Shown here in pieces: positions 38,525 through 52,389 of a stretch of DNA of 64,000 nucleotides. The translations under genes and the position numbers were made by a program. The DNA comes from Pithys albifrons albifrons (Eukaryota > Chordata > Aves > Passeriformes > Thamnophilidae): the NCBI RefSeq assembly GCF_047495875.1, contig NC_092462.1, forward strand, positions 30,210,523 through 30,274,522. Reading direction: 5' to 3'. A model generated the notes under the pieces. That model was given only the letters and a program-made list of their open reading frames with translations. It made no database searches and was not told where the DNA came from. Numbering within the stretch: position 1 is the stretch's first letter; each line of letters begins with the position of its first letter.

Positions 38525-38544
38525 GGGAAAGGGAAGTGGGAGGG
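38525..38544 (+). other. Canonical G-quadruplex motif
   Basis: Four GGG runs with loops AAA, AAGT and A lie within a purine-rich tract (38516-38550) on the plus strand, which is the template strand for FBXW7 transcription. Confidence 0.7.
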
Positions 38545-41500
38545 AGGAGTATGAGAGCTCCAGTATTTAGCAGAACTCTCATTTTTTTGATCAGAAAGTT
38601 GGCAAAAAATCAAAGCACAGACTACCATTACTTAGGTTCCTTGTAATTTAACCTTCAACACAAGCTTCACACATTGTGTGGTCTCTTCCCTTTAGTCTAA
38701 TTTCATATGCAGAACAAACTTGTGCCTTGAAAACTGGCCAGATCTGAACAATCCCCATTTTACTACCTACCTCCACTGACCAGATCATTCACTTATGAAC
38801 CCAAATTTAAATCTCTGTGCAGTTATTTAAACACAGCCCCAGTTGTTAGCTGAATTCCCCCATTGGGACAAGACTGCAAAATGTTCATTTTTGTCCCTTG
38901 TAAAATCATAGACAGTGTTTAGGAATATTCGATTAAAAGAAAATTCTGGGAAGGACTCATTTGCTGCTTGTGTAAATATAGTTCCTCATTAAAATTTGAT
39001 AACAACAGTCTTAATGGAATACTACAACCTCATTCATGCTTTTGAATAAAGTGATTTACGTTGGCATGAACACAATTTAAATACACTTCTTTGCAGCTAA
39101 ACTGTCGACAGCTTTTTAACGGCCTGCAGGGACAGGTATGACTCATGCCCGTTCTTCAAAAACTTTTTTAAAATGCAGATTTTTTTTTCCACTGGTCTTT
39201 TGTGCTTTAGAAGTAAACTTAAAAAGACTAAAATTAGAAGGCAGGACACTAGCTCCAGGGGGATTAGAAACTGCTAGGCTATGCTGAATCCAAAAGCTGA
39301 ATTGGTTGCCCCATACGAGGGACTCTCTGTTGGTTCCTACTACATTTCTGGCAAACTTCATCCAAAGTCTCTCCTGGTTACAAATTACTTGAAATCCCTG
39401 TGTTTAGGAACAGCGGGTGGTCTCTGGATTCACATGCAATACTGCACCGAGCAACCCTCACTCTCTGGCATGAAGACTGAAAAGATTGAAGGTGTTCACT
39501 CTAAGGAAGTCAGCATGACAATGCTACCTGGTCACAAGTCATCTGGAGAAGGTTTGGGTTTTATAAAAACAGTGGCAGCAACAGTCTTATCACGTGCTTT
39601 ATGAAGGGTATGCTAATATTTACTGACCCTGATTAACTCCAAGTTTGGTAGACAGCTAATTTAAGAAGGAATCCACCAGCCTCAAGTTTAGACTGAGCAA
39701 TCAACCCGCCAAGGAAAATACGGCAGAAGCTACTAACCTTTCCTGTAACTCAGGCATTTTAGGGAATGCAGACCACTGGGTTAAGAGCTAAAACGCTATG
39801 ATATATTTCAGCCTAAGATAGGGATGTCAGCCTCCTTCTCAGTACAGTCCTTCAAAGAGCCCTCTGAAATCCTCTTCCTTTTAGGCAGACAAGCCTCAAA
39901 TCCATGGCAAGATGTGTGGGCTACTTAGTCGTGAAGACCACACTAGGTACTCTCAGGGTAGTTATCTTGTTAACTAGAAAACCTGAACACACTTTGTGCT
40001 TCTTTATGCACAATACATAGGAAAAAAATGTTAAGTACTTAATTTGCCATATCACAGAGGAAAGTTAAATGTGACTCAGCAGATATAGATACCAAGAAGC
40101 AAGAACATTCACACTAACTGGGATTCGTTCTCTTTCCTGCTCATGGTATCTTGTTACATTACTATATTATGTGCATCTAGTTTAAGAATGACGCTTTTTG
40201 CTTTTACAGCAGGTAGACAGCTGGCTGTTTTGTGTGGCACTCTGGAAACAGCTAGAGAAACATGAGTAGTAAGCTGGCTTAACTGTTCAGCACTACATGC
40301 TAAATGTGGAAAAAAAAGAGGAAGACTCAGCCAGACCCTGCATTGATCTAAAGCATGGGTCAACAGCTCCAAGACACAGAAAATTCAATTCATTTTCCAT
40401 TTCCAAAGGACATCTATTATAATCTAAAAGGTATCTGTTTGAAAGAGTTGTGAAACTAATGCTGTTCTCTAAGCAGAGGTGATGTACACTGAGGTTAAAG
40501 TAGCAAAAGAAATCTCATCTCAGAATTTAAAAAAAGGTGAGAAAAATAACCATGATGTACCCTTCATCCCCACAAAAACTATACTTATTTGGTGCAATAG
40601 AAAGTGGATGCTCAAGTATGAGAATGGGATTACGAGCCCAAGGAGCATTCATAAAGGCTGTGAGAACAACCAGATGGCTGAATCCAATCCTCTGTATCTT
40701 CTAGAAGGGTAACATATATCTGCAACTGCAGTTAGTAGTCAGGTATTTTTGTATCTACCTAAATATGCAAATAGGCAAGTGTCTTCAGCTCCTGAGGAGA
40801 ATCTGTGCTCAAGGATACGTCACACACACAGATCCTGAGTAGTTCACATAATCTTTTCTCACTACTGAGGTACCATCAGACTTAACACTTGATGAAACAG
40901 AATCTGTAACTGGTCTCCAAACAAGACCCCACCATGCAACCAGCTGGCTGATGGTACCAGCAAGTTTTCTGGGAGTTGTTTGATACTAGTCAGACAAAGG
41001 CTGCTGCAGTATCATCCAGCCTGACCATTGACACATATCTTACACACTGACAAAAGTTTGAGCAGTATCATCTAGACCTGAACAAATCCAGTCCTGTGCA
41101 ATGAAAACCTCAGCCTGAAAGAAATTATCAACTGATCTCTTCCAGACAACACAAGAATTTCAGGAATGCAAACTAACCACTTTAAGCCCCTGACAGGTCT
41201 TTCTAAACCTTCCACCAGTTCTTCCATCTTTTCATTTTCCCAAAACAAAGCCACAGTTCTCAGAAATATTCTGGAAGAACAGACAGCTAAAAAAAATTTC
41301 CAGGGCTCAGATGTTAAGCCTTCCTCCCTGCAGCATTAATGTCTTCAAAATGCTTTTAAATGAAAGGGAAAATCAGAGTAGCTTGCAGTAGTTTCCAAAT
41401 AATACAATTATACTGCCTTTTATCTGTATACATGCCAGCATGGAATTGCATTATTCGTATCCGGGCCTTTGGGAATGAGGTGAGAATATTATCTTGATCT

Positions 41501-43066
41501 GCATTAAACCAGTAACTGAATTGAGTATATTTGCTTCTTCATGTTAAGCTAATTTCAAGGAGCTCCTAATACATGTTAGCTCTTTTTGGGAGTGATCTTG
41601 AAGCTGGAAAGGAAGAGAACAGATAGCTCAATGTATATAGTAAGAGCTTGTCAAATAACATCAATATTCCTCATAATAAGATTGCCCTTTCAAAGTATAA
41701 ACTACTGAGAGATATGGTAGAGACCCCAGCTCAGTGGGACCACATGGAGCAAGAGGCTCACAGGCTGGGGCTTAACTAACCTGGAAGTGAAACAGACTGA
41801 AAACTCAGCTAGGAATCAGACTGTTTCTTTGTGTTGGCATTTCCACCTTTTGGTTGTAAAGACACTCTGGGGCAATGGCTGAGAGCACCAAGTCTGCAAG
41901 TGCACACTTTCCACATTAATGTCTCTATACAGAGGACAGAGCATGACTTTAGACTAACTCAGTAGAAAACTGCAGTTGACAAGGAAATAAATACTTCAGA
42001 AACACACCTTTCTGAAGAGGAGGATACTGTGATTTTACCAGTTCAAAGCCCATCTTCAGTTCTACAGGAAGATAACCACTCACTATCAAACATTTTTCCA
42101 TTAACAACAGTTCTAGATCACAGGTCTGTGTGCTCCAGAAACAATCCTCACTCCTACTGCTATTTCCTCCTAATGAAATGCCCACATCCCTCTACAGATT
42201 TCCTTCACTGTAAGACAGCTTACCTTTCATAAGCTTTTCTGAAACAAACTTGTCAAAACCAGCTTTTGACATGGCAAGCAATGGGCATATGCTCCTCTGT
42301 ACCAGAAGGGTATCTCTTCCCTCCTTAACAGATTTCGGTCAGTGAGCTAAACTGGCTTATAAAACTACATAGAGTAGTAGATCTTTGGTAATAAATGCAC
42401 CTTTCCCCTCTTAAACAGGAAATGATGCCAATGATGACATAAAGCTAAAGTGGCAGATCTGAAAGAGCAGAAGTCTGCTGGCAGGATGCATGACAAATAG
42501 CTGCAAGTAGCCCAAAGGGTGGCAGTTTATCCAGCCAACATAGCTGCGCTGGAAGATGACATGCTCACAGTACCAAATGGTCAGACTCACGGAAGCCAAA
42601 ACACACTGGATGCCCTACTGGTAGAATAAGTGATCTGAATGCACTGGGACCTCACAGTACTGCCAGGATTTGAACTGAGATCTTATAAACCCACATTACT
42701 GCTGCTTTAATCATTAAAACCTCCTGAATCTAATACCTGCATAGGGTGGTATCCTGACATTCAAAGAGTGGTTTTCTTTGAGAATTTCTACGGGTAAATG
42801 ACTTAATACAACATCAGGACATCTGTCAAAATTCTGTTCTGTTTGCTATCCACTGTTGCAGTTACAGGACCTTCTCCTGTATTGGTAGTCCCAGATGATT
42901 CACACACAAAAACCCTCCTGTGAGACGGGATGTGCCAAGTCATCTATTCCATATGTACCTTCAATAGATAGATATGCAGATAGCATTGCGAAAACACATT
43001 TCATTTGTTCAGTTCGAAAGGCAAGTTAGTTGAGTAAATGAATCTTTGGTCTAATTTATCTTTTTC

Positions 43067-43079
43067 TTTTTTTTTTTTT
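43067..43079 (+). repeat. Poly(T) tract
   Basis: Thirteen consecutive T, preceded by a C-interrupted T-run. It could be the reverse-strand tail of an old retroposed sequence, but no body is recognisable beside it. Confidence 0.7.
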
Positions 43080-44844
43080 AAAGGAGGCACAGATTCTGTT
43101 TCTAGGGCTGCTACATGAGACTCTGTGCAACATCTTAGCCCTGTGAAGGGAAAACTATAGGAACCTACACACGGGATAGATAAGGTCTGCTAAGAATCAC
43201 ATATTAGTAAATATGCTTGGGATCAGCTTGCAGACAGCTAACAGCAGCTGGTGGCAGTGAACACTTGAATTCATGGTCACCTGCTTACGAGACAGGTTAG
43301 AGAAGCAGTGAGAAACAGCAGCAGCACAAGGTTTAATACTATCAGCAGATAAACATTTCAGAGACCTTGGATACGTGCTCTGAAGCCCACTCAACAATGA
43401 TTCCCCTACTAGCGGTCAGGACAACTAAACGAAATTGGACTTTCCTTCTGCAGGCATAAAATGATACATCAGAGGAACAAGCTAGTAACTTTTTAATGAT
43501 ACATTATGGGGGTGGTTTTAGTTTCACTAAATGGAAAAGTTTTCCCATGAAATCAAAATAATTCTGCTCAGACATTATTATAACATGCATTTGCATTCAC
43601 ATAAAAGTTTCAACTTCATAACCAATGACTTTTATTAATGATGGCATGTTCTCCAAACCATTGATGAAGTAGCTACGTATCTTCAAATCACGCATTTCTT
43701 TCAGCACCTTCCACAGACTTGGTCCAGCCATACCAATTCACAAGACAGTTTTATTACAGGCCCTTGCTCCTGCTCTGCCAGTTCCAACAGAGCTCCCTGA
43801 GACTGTGACACCGCCCTGCTGCACCAGTGTTAGCAGTGCCCACCATGCCCCTGGCCTGCCATTGTCTGCCATTCACCCTTTCCTCTGCAGCTCCCTGTAC
43901 CCCCCCTGCAAAGCAGCTCTTGTGCAAATGGCCCAGCCTAACCCACTCCAATCAAACAAACCAGGTTGGCAGAGCTCTGCTAGTTGAAATATCCATTTCA
44001 TTCTGATAAACAACATTGCCAGCAGATTTGAGGGGACATTTCCCTCCAACAGAAGGGTTGTGCTAAGCTTACCTAGGCAAACAATCTGTAAGAATTTACA
44101 TGTTTATCTGTCACAGCGACGATGTAAACTAAGCTCCTGGATTTTGCAGGGACTTGGCTGTGGAGCACTAACATATTCCTTCTACCCATCGTGCTGTGGG
44201 GGCAGAGCACCCAGAAACTGCCAGACAAAATAGGAACTTAATCTGCTTCTTGTTAAGACTGTACCCTTTGCCAACAAAAGTGCTCTTTGCCCACCTCAGC
44301 TGTAACCAAATAAAAGGTTTGGTTAGCTGAGAAATAGCAGGTAAAATTAGAACTTTTCAAGGCTTAAGACCTTATGGCTACATCAGCAAAGCTACTACAC
44401 AAGTGATCATCACTTCTATAAAAAGTACTCTAGCAGAAGCAACCATGCTCCCTTTTTCCTTTAACCAGAAAAATCTCTGTATGCTACCATGAAGGCACAT
44501 TCATCATCCATGTGATTTGCCTCTAAGAGTATAAGCTGTCACAGATGACCTCTAAATAGATAATGAAAAGTAATATGGTAGGCTACACCTTAGATGATAC
44601 TTTGCCAATAGAGATGCAAAAAAATGCCCCCAAAAACCAAACCACGAAAACTTTGACAAAGCCTAATCTGTTTACAGAAGTTGAGACCATCTACTAACTG
44701 ACTTGAAGGACACCTTTAAAGGCTGTATCTGCAAGCTCTTTAAGAAATCCACTCATGTACAGAAATCTGCAAAATGAAAAAATCCTGGGAGGGAAAGTTC
44801 AAATATACATAAATCCCCAAAGACAGTACAAAGAATTCACAACC

Positions 44845-44866
44845 TTCTCTCTCTCTCTCTCTTTTT
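44845..44866 (+). repeat. (TC)n dinucleotide microsatellite
   Basis: About ten TC units in a row followed by T-rich sequence. A short, likely length-polymorphic microsatellite. Confidence 0.85.
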
Positions 44867-47800
44867 AACTTCTGTTTGAATACCTGATTTTTTTCCCTCT
44901 CTTTAAAAAGTATCTGTTCACTGGTAAGTAAACAGAATAGGCAATTTCTTTCCCATCTATTTTAGCAAGGTCATATTAATAAACTATGTTTTTCAGTTGC
45001 AGCAGATGTGAGGTGAAAAGTTACTACTTACGTGAATGTAGTAGATTTATTTAACAATTCTTTTATCAGTGAAAACATCTTTTTCTTTAAACGTGGTACA
45101 CTTTTCTTGAGATTAGAAAGTTCTCTCTCCATGAACAATTTGCCTTCCATTTTAGCTGAGTTTCTTGTGCCAATATGTGCGCAAAAGGCAACTTCTCCAA
45201 ATATTTTTAGGTAAATCCTTATGATACTAATGAAAAAGTAACTTTACAAAAGAAAGTGACTTTGTTTATAATCAAAGTCCAGAATTTGATGCCAGTATTT
45301 AAAAAATATTTAAGAACTCTACCACAGAGAAATCTACCACAACACCCACCCTCAGCTAATGGTCAGAGCCAACTAATTTTTCTGGTATGTTTGGAAAAGA
45401 AATCAAAAGAAAACAGTAGGAAATGATACCACCTTTATTTTTGAGATTTGAGAGTAAAGAACTTCTATACTTTTTGTTAACCTGTATGATATTGGAATTC
45501 AGCCATTATTATTTATGTCCTTTCAGAGTTCCAAAAACGAATGGGAACTTCACTCTCAGAACACCAGAAGCCATAAAGACAACACACAAAGAACTGAGAA
45601 TTTGATGGAGCAAGTAATGAGAGCGTAAATCTGAAGTTCAGTGCTTCTCTCTGTTACCTGTGCATGGTAATTTTCTGCTATTTTCTGCAGAGGCTTCTTT
45701 GAACAGAACATTGAAGAGTGATTACATGTCCAAAGCTTAATAAAATGTCAAAATCTACTGCTTCATTGTATCTGCAATTATGATGGATTCCTCCTACACA
45801 TGGGATAGGAAAGCATACAATTTTATATTCATGGCGCTCCAAGCACTACGTTTTAAGTTAGGGCTTGCTGTAAGTCTGTTATTTGCCAACCAGACAAGGG
45901 TTATTCTAAACTCACATTTTAATAAAAATAGGATTGTTGCTATTAAAAATACTGCTTCAGATCTTGAATACACTTCTAGATAATGAAGGTTTTTAAATAC
46001 TTAGTGGCTCTCATTGCAAAACAAAACCCGTGACCAACATCCTATGTCACTGCTACACCAGGGAGAGAAGACACCAGACTGGGTTCTCCCCTGCAGTTTC
46101 AACTCTGCTTAAACGGAGAGGGAAGGCGGCCTCCCTTTTGGGAAAGGAAGTTGCAGAATCTCTGTGTTGCCTCAAAGCTTCTCCCATTTACAGGGCCAAA
46201 GCTCACGCCTCCAAACTCTGTGGTCGGCCCAAGGCCAATGTGAAAAATAGCCACAGCCGACTGGGGTGGTCCTGCCTCCACCTCCCACCTCAGGCAGTGC
46301 TCCCAATGCCAGATGCTAGATGGAAACTACAGGCAAACCACACCTGCTAATCACTGGCACAAAAGCAACCTTCATCCTGCTCTCTGGAACTCTCACCATG
46401 TCACAGTTTCCACAGTCAAGGCTAATTATGTCCTAACCTGCAGGATCAAACTCCCTCACTCATTTTCCTTACCACAGATAATACCTTCTGACAAAACAGA
46501 ACCAAACTTTTCATATCGATTTCTCTCTGCATTTCGGATGGGCCCTCCTTTTCCAATGGGACCACATCTGAAAACTCAACAGAAATTCCTTTTTTTTATA
46601 ATGCTACTGTCTACAGATGCCTATAGCAGAGTTTTTTCCGATCTGCTGTAGGAAATAAAAAATCATTCTTTGAGCTTCAATAACCAAAAACATTGTAAAG
46701 ACTGTATACAATCTATGCAGTTTCCCTTGTAGGGAGAACACATCAAAGAGAAAACTTGTGTCAAGAATGCACAGCTAAATGTTGACAGCAGATCCAATGG
46801 TATTTAGTCAGCTTTTGTGCACTGGCTGCTGCACAGCTGAATAGCAAATCTTACCACAACCTTCTTGCCAGGAGATTTAGCCCTCCTATGAGTGGGCTTT
46901 GATGCGTCAGAGAGGAAAGGATAATTCTTGTATTTTCTTTGCAAACAATGTGATAGTGATTGTGAGACATACTTGTCTGAATTAGATGTATAATACCAGG
47001 TCTCATAAGAGACACTCTAAACTTCTAAAGCTTGCCTGGCTGTGATAGGAGCTATTAGGGGTCTGCTTTACTGGATAAGAAACATGACGACTCCCACAAG
47101 AATCAACTGGTGCTGAGCTGGAAGGACTGAAAATGCAGTCCTACCATTGTGCTTGTGCTCACAGAGAGAAAGACGAACACATGGTTCATGTTAAGATCTC
47201 CAAAAGCGTCAATCCTGATTTTTGTTGAGAAATACATGAGGGAAGATCTTTGACATCTTACATACCTTCTGAAAGAATTTACTACAATTGTGTGTTCACC
47301 AAGTGCAAACATTTGCAGTGCACATATTAATCACCGTTTTCAATCTGGTGGCACTGAAAAGAGCCTTGAAATAACAGATCTGCTTGGTGAGGCAGAAGCA
47401 TCAAGCTAGTTCACCACCATCTTCATCAGCCTGAGAACCACTACTCCACCAGCCAGAATAACATGTTTGTGTTAGTCCTGCCCTGAAAAATGACATATTG
47501 CAGCTAGATCATTGCTAGCTTTGTGAGACAGCTTGCTCTAAAATACTGACAACTAGGGAGACCGGGGAGACCAACTAATAATAATCTTATTGCTGCCTCT
47601 TGCCCATTCTCTGGAGGTAAAAAGGTCAACTAGGACCCTACTGAGTGGGTTACCAGGGAGCATGGATACCCACAAACCACATGACACCCCAAAATTCAAT
47701 TTCTGCCTGGTAAACCATGCTGTTTGATGTATGTTTCTCATCTGATTTATAGCATACACTGCAATAGGACATTCCTGTTACCAGGAGGGAGGTAATTATC

Positions 47801-49995
47801 CATCTGCGTTGGAAATAGCTGAACCCATGATGGTTGTTACTTATAAATTCCTCATCAGATGATGTTTTCAGCTAACCAGAATAAATCTATTAGCCACAGT
47901 TTTAAGACCTCAGTGTCTCACTGCATTGCTGCCAACGGAGGCTGTACTTCTACTCTTCCTGGTACACACTGCCTAAACTAATACGGACCAGAGTAAGTGC
48001 TTTCCATTATTCGCAGCTGTCATCTCTCATAATAATTTGTCTGTGCAGTTCACAAATGGGAATATTTTAGTATTTCTCATATTGTCTTCAGAGTGGACAG
48101 GGTATTTGTTTCTTTGCAATTACTATTTTGAATTAAGGCCATTTTCAATTCTTTGATCAACATTATTCTCAGAGAACAACTTGCTCCCCCTGGCACTCTC
48201 TTTCAGTACTGGCCTTCACGCTGACTTCTCTGACAATGTACATCCACTCTGCGCTTACTGGAATCCATGACAGGCTGAAAAAATGCATCCATTTGATTCA
48301 GCTTTCCATCCATACATGTGCAAAACTAAAGTCAGGTAGGACTTTCTTCCCTCCTAAAGCCAAATGTAGAATGTAGCAACAGCAACCAGTCACTAGTCAT
48401 ACACACAATAAGAGAACAGTAGATGGATTAGGATTATGCTAAAAGACTTCTTCAAGAGACTTTATAGGAACATGCAGTGTAATTCTATTCTGAGTTTTTA
48501 TATAGGATCCTTTGTAACCCAAAGGTACTTTCACAGATTGCTCAAGACCTGAAGCAAGATAAAAATATAGCAACTGTGACTTCTGCATAGCTTCACAGAA
48601 ATCTATTTACAGGATAACATCTGTGAATTTTATTTAAACAAACTTCTGGAGAGCTATTTGATGACTGACTGAATAAAATTGAAGGGAGTGGCACCAAGAC
48701 AAAACAGAAAAATGGATTGTTGCAAGGCTGGTGAATAAAGCTACTAACCATATTCCTTCAGGACTCTGATAATGCTGCAGATATACCTTGCCCAGTGGTA
48801 TTTCCACCTGCCATACCTCTGGTTATGCTGCCGTTTCAACAATACACATGAAGGGCCAATACCACAACAATTTCCTAATTATTTTGCCTCACTTTTTAGA
48901 GTATTCCTAATGGAACACTAAGCATCAAAAATGATTCATCATTGAAGCTTCGCTGAGCTTTTGATTTTAAAGTACAGCTGTTAAAACAGACTCTGGGGAT
49001 GCAGGACTGATGTCGTCTTGTTTTTTAAAAAACTGTGTAACTTCACTGTGTTGGATGATTTCTACAAACCCCAACACTGAAGGGCCATCAGCAAAGCTCT
49101 CCAAAGCAGAAATATTCCCAACAGAAAAACTGAGCTAAAAGACTGTCTTTTACTACAGAAGCAGAAAATCTTTTCACAAGAGTGAAAAACTTCAAGAGGA
49201 CATTCTCTGCTGTCAGTAACTGACAATTTAGGTTTTGCCTACACACAATGAAGCATCCAGTACAGGACAGCCAGGACCTGAGCATGACAAAGACAGGCCA
49301 CAATGTCTCTAAATCCTGTGAAGTTTCAGTAATTTCTATCCTTTCACTGAAAACTGTCTTTGATGTGCTCTCACTGCCAAGTCAGTTGCTTCAGATGTTG
49401 ATTGCTCATTACATTGATTTCTCACCTGTTTTCAGTTCACTGAAGGTTTTATAATGAACTTCTCCGAAACAAATCAGTATAGAATACCTGTAGTGGGATG
49501 AGGTTCTGGGTGGAGCTTAATTCTATTTCATCAACAGTGGTGTCTGCTCTCTGTCTGCTTGTTAGGCACATTTCTTGCAATTTTTAATGCAAGATCTTCT
49601 ATTACCTTAAGAGCACTTTGGATCTTATCACAAATTTCATCACAAAACTCAGGTGTAGGCAGCAAAACAGGCAAAGACAGATAGTCTGAGATCTCTCAAT
49701 CCATTGAAACCTGTACATCTATCGATTCTGAGCACCAAACATTAATTAACCATTAAGTAAACATTAGAAGTCACATGCATTATTTTTTAAATATTGTGGA
49801 AGATATACGCTATACACTTATAAAAATTACAAAGCAAAGTATTTCTGTAAATTTTTCAAAATGTTTAAGGTAGAAACAAGCAAAAGGCTTACAAAGAGGT
49901 GGTTCTCAGACAACTTTAAATACACAATTTGCTTCTTCTAAGTCTCAGTCATTTGAGATTTCCTACCACAAAGATGACATCATATATCTGGAAGA

Positions 49996-50006
49996 TTCTA
50001 ACTTGT
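49996..50006 (+). repeat. Target-site duplication, tail side, SINE copy B
   Basis: TTCTAACTTGT, identical to 50303-50313. It borders the tail end of the reverse-oriented copy B. Confidence 0.9.
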
Positions 50007-50302
50007 GTGTGTATGTACGGTGAGAGTTCGCAAACGCAGATTTGGGCAGGGCTCTCCCCATGTGGGTGTGCCCTTCCAGCCTGTGCAGTGGATGTTTTAG
50101 GTGAGGGACAGCGTGCGCAGAACTGGCCCCACTGTTTAAGTTCTGAGGTCCATCTGCCACGGCCGAGTGAGCTTGGACAGTGACAGTGAAGTCCTCGGGA
50201 CTGTCACAGCACCGGGTACTAACCGTGGCTGACCCTGTTGAGTATCCAAGATCTGATGGGATGGCAGGGAGGCATTGAACTGCCAGGGGATGGTCTCCAA
50301 TC
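50007..50302 (-). mobile_element. 5S rRNA-derived SINE, copy B
   Basis: This second copy of the same family lies in the opposite orientation. Read on the minus strand it begins GATTGGAGACCATCCCCTGG, 18 bases further 5' than copy A, and these bases also resemble the 5' end of 5S rRNA. The body matches copy A closely (for example GCCAGTTCTGCGCACGCT and CAGGCTGGAAGGGCACACCC). The tail is GTACATACACAC. A perfect 11-bp repeat, TTCTAACTTGT, flanks it at 49996-50006 and 50303-50313. About 28 bases of the head are missing between GTAC and CCGGTGC, removing the box C region, so this copy is probably unable to transcribe itself. Confidence 0.92.
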
Positions 50303-50313
50303 TTCTAACTTGT
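50303..50313 (+). repeat. Target-site duplication, head side, SINE copy B
   Basis: TTCTAACTTGT, identical to 49996-50006, bordering the 5S-like head of copy B. Confidence 0.9.
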
Positions 50314-52113
50314 ACCATGAATTTTAATAATTTTGTATTTAGCATGAAAAACTTAACTATATATTCTCACTTCTTTTATAGCAACATCTTAAATTATTTA
50401 CCATCCAAATCCTCCCACTGAACTAGTTTTACACATGAATTAAGTTCAAATTAACATCGAAATTACATGATGCTTAAAGCTATCCAGAGTGAGATGATAC
50501 AGTTCCCTGTTACCACCTGTCCACAGCCTGAAAAGTACCTATTGCTTTCTGCTATGGAAGAATGAACTGCCACATTAATTTACAGCTGCCCTTCTTAATT
50601 TACCTAAAAGGACTTTGGAAATAAACTTGTAAAATCTTTTGTTCATCTCTACTCATCAAGCTACCTCACAGGAAACTAACATTTCCTTGGCTTCAAGCCG
50701 TGAGGTTGGGCACAGTGTGAGTAGGGTCCTTTCTCACCATGCTGCCATTTGTCATATCTGAACACCCTATGGCTTTTGTACCACAGCCTCACCTACGTGC
50801 AGCTGTGCCAATGGAAGGTGCCACTGTCCCCACTGCAAAACCAAAGGAACAATAAATCCACTTCAGCCAAAATTAGCTGGGTTAGTGCAAATCACCATTT
50901 AAACTGGGTAAGCTTTTCTGACTGATTGCTCCACAGCCAGTGTGGGAGCTCTTCTGGCTCTAGTGAGGCCATAATTACCACCAAAGGGCCAATAGCAACC
51001 TGCTTAAGGGAGATGAAGGTTTCCAGTGGTGTGGATTTCAGCCAAGAGAACATCTGTCTACAACCTTCAGCATGTGATTTTTAATCAAAGTAGTGACACT
51101 AGCACAGGCAGTTGCAAGAGGGCATTTACAGTGGCAGAAGTGCTTACATCTGCTCTCCACGCACCACGGAGAGAAGTTCTCTCAGAACAACTTGGCCCAT
51201 CAAAGACATTTAGCCCCTGGGTATTCTACCACCTTTCTTAAAGAGGTTACTGACCTCAGAGCTCTGCTGCTCATTCATCTCCTTCATGCAAAACATTTTC
51301 CAGGTAGCTTAAGTCACTTTTAACAGCCTTTTAAACTTAACTAACTTGGCCTAAAGCAAATTAGAGCATTTACAGGATCCACTGCCCATCAAAGTTGAAG
51401 GGAGGAAATTACCTCTGGCAGAGTACTGGGCAGTACTGGGAAAAAACAGAGAAAGAGAAGAGTGTGTTGAAGGCAGAGGTGTGCAAATAAAGCCTCCAGC
51501 CAGCACAGCTGGATTCAGAAGATGACAAGTGTTCATAACCTCTTATTTTACTTTTGTATAACGGCATTTGAAGCAAAGTGCTAGAGGTTATAAACTCAGG
51601 GGTGGAGTGGAACCAGCCCTGGTGCAGCAGCTACCACAACAGGGACTTTGTTCGGCCATAACTTTTTTGCTGTACTTCAATACACATCAAGAATTCTAAC
51701 AAATTATATTTGATTTAAAGAACTTGAACAAGTTGCAATTAGCAAATTCTCCATTTCTCTACTGACAGAGTGAATGTGCTTAAAATGTGAAAACTAACCA
51801 GTGAACAGCATTTAACTTGCAACTCAAACACATAAAAGGCTCCACCTAAATCATCCATTTCATCAATATAATTTTGAAGGTGATCACTAACTCATTCAAA
51901 GGAGGAGTAGTCACATCACATGTTCGAAGTGCTAGCTCATACTATAGAGCATCAGTGGTATTTTGCAGCTGAAGGGTGCCAGTATTTAAAACTTCTGAAT
52001 GATCTGTAACTATTCCAGAAATAAAACTCTGGTTGATAGTTAAGTAGGTAAAAAGCATCTCAGCTTCTCTAAGGAACATAAAAAAATCTGCTCTGCATTG
52101 TGCAAACATCTGT

Positions 52114-52139
52114 AATGAGCTCTGAAATCAGAGCTCATT
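52114..52139. repeat. 12-bp perfect inverted repeat, 2-bp spacer
   Basis: AATGAGCTCTGA, spacer AA, then its exact complement TCAGAGCTCATT. The near-palindrome contains two SacI-type GAGCTC cores. Function unknown. Confidence 0.9.
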
Positions 52140-52329
52140 TTCCTGCTGCCAGGCACTGGCTTTACAACCTACAATTGTTTGCTGTGCTGTAGGACCAACA
52201 TGCAGCATGCCTGCGTATTACCAGTTAAGCAAGGTTTATGGGTAGGGGCAGTACCGTTCACTACCCCAAGCAATACAATTGGGAAGGGGAGCAGGGGAGG
52301 AGAGCAAAAAATTGACCTGACAAGATTCC

Positions 52330-52389
52330 AGGTATGCTTCTGAGACCACCTGGTTTGCTTTTAGGTATGCTCTGAGACCTTCTGGTTCC
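52330..52389 (+). repeat. Imperfect tandem duplication, 33-bp period
   Basis: AGGTATGCTTCTGAGACC and then CTGGTT at 52330-52355 recur at 52363-52387 as AGGTATGCTCTGAGACC and then CTGGTT. This is a local duplication with one indel and a few substitutions. Confidence 0.75.

Larger units (their letters stand above)
36681..49995. other. Gene-free stretch, presumed FBXW7 alpha intron
   Basis: 13.3 kb of AT-rich DNA without recognised exons, RNA genes or interspersed repeats. A few more bases of CR1 endonuclease might continue to about 36800. GC-richer patches at 43790-43950 and 46080-46350 have no identity I can support. Simple repeats and the quadruplex motif are listed separately. Confidence 0.75.
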
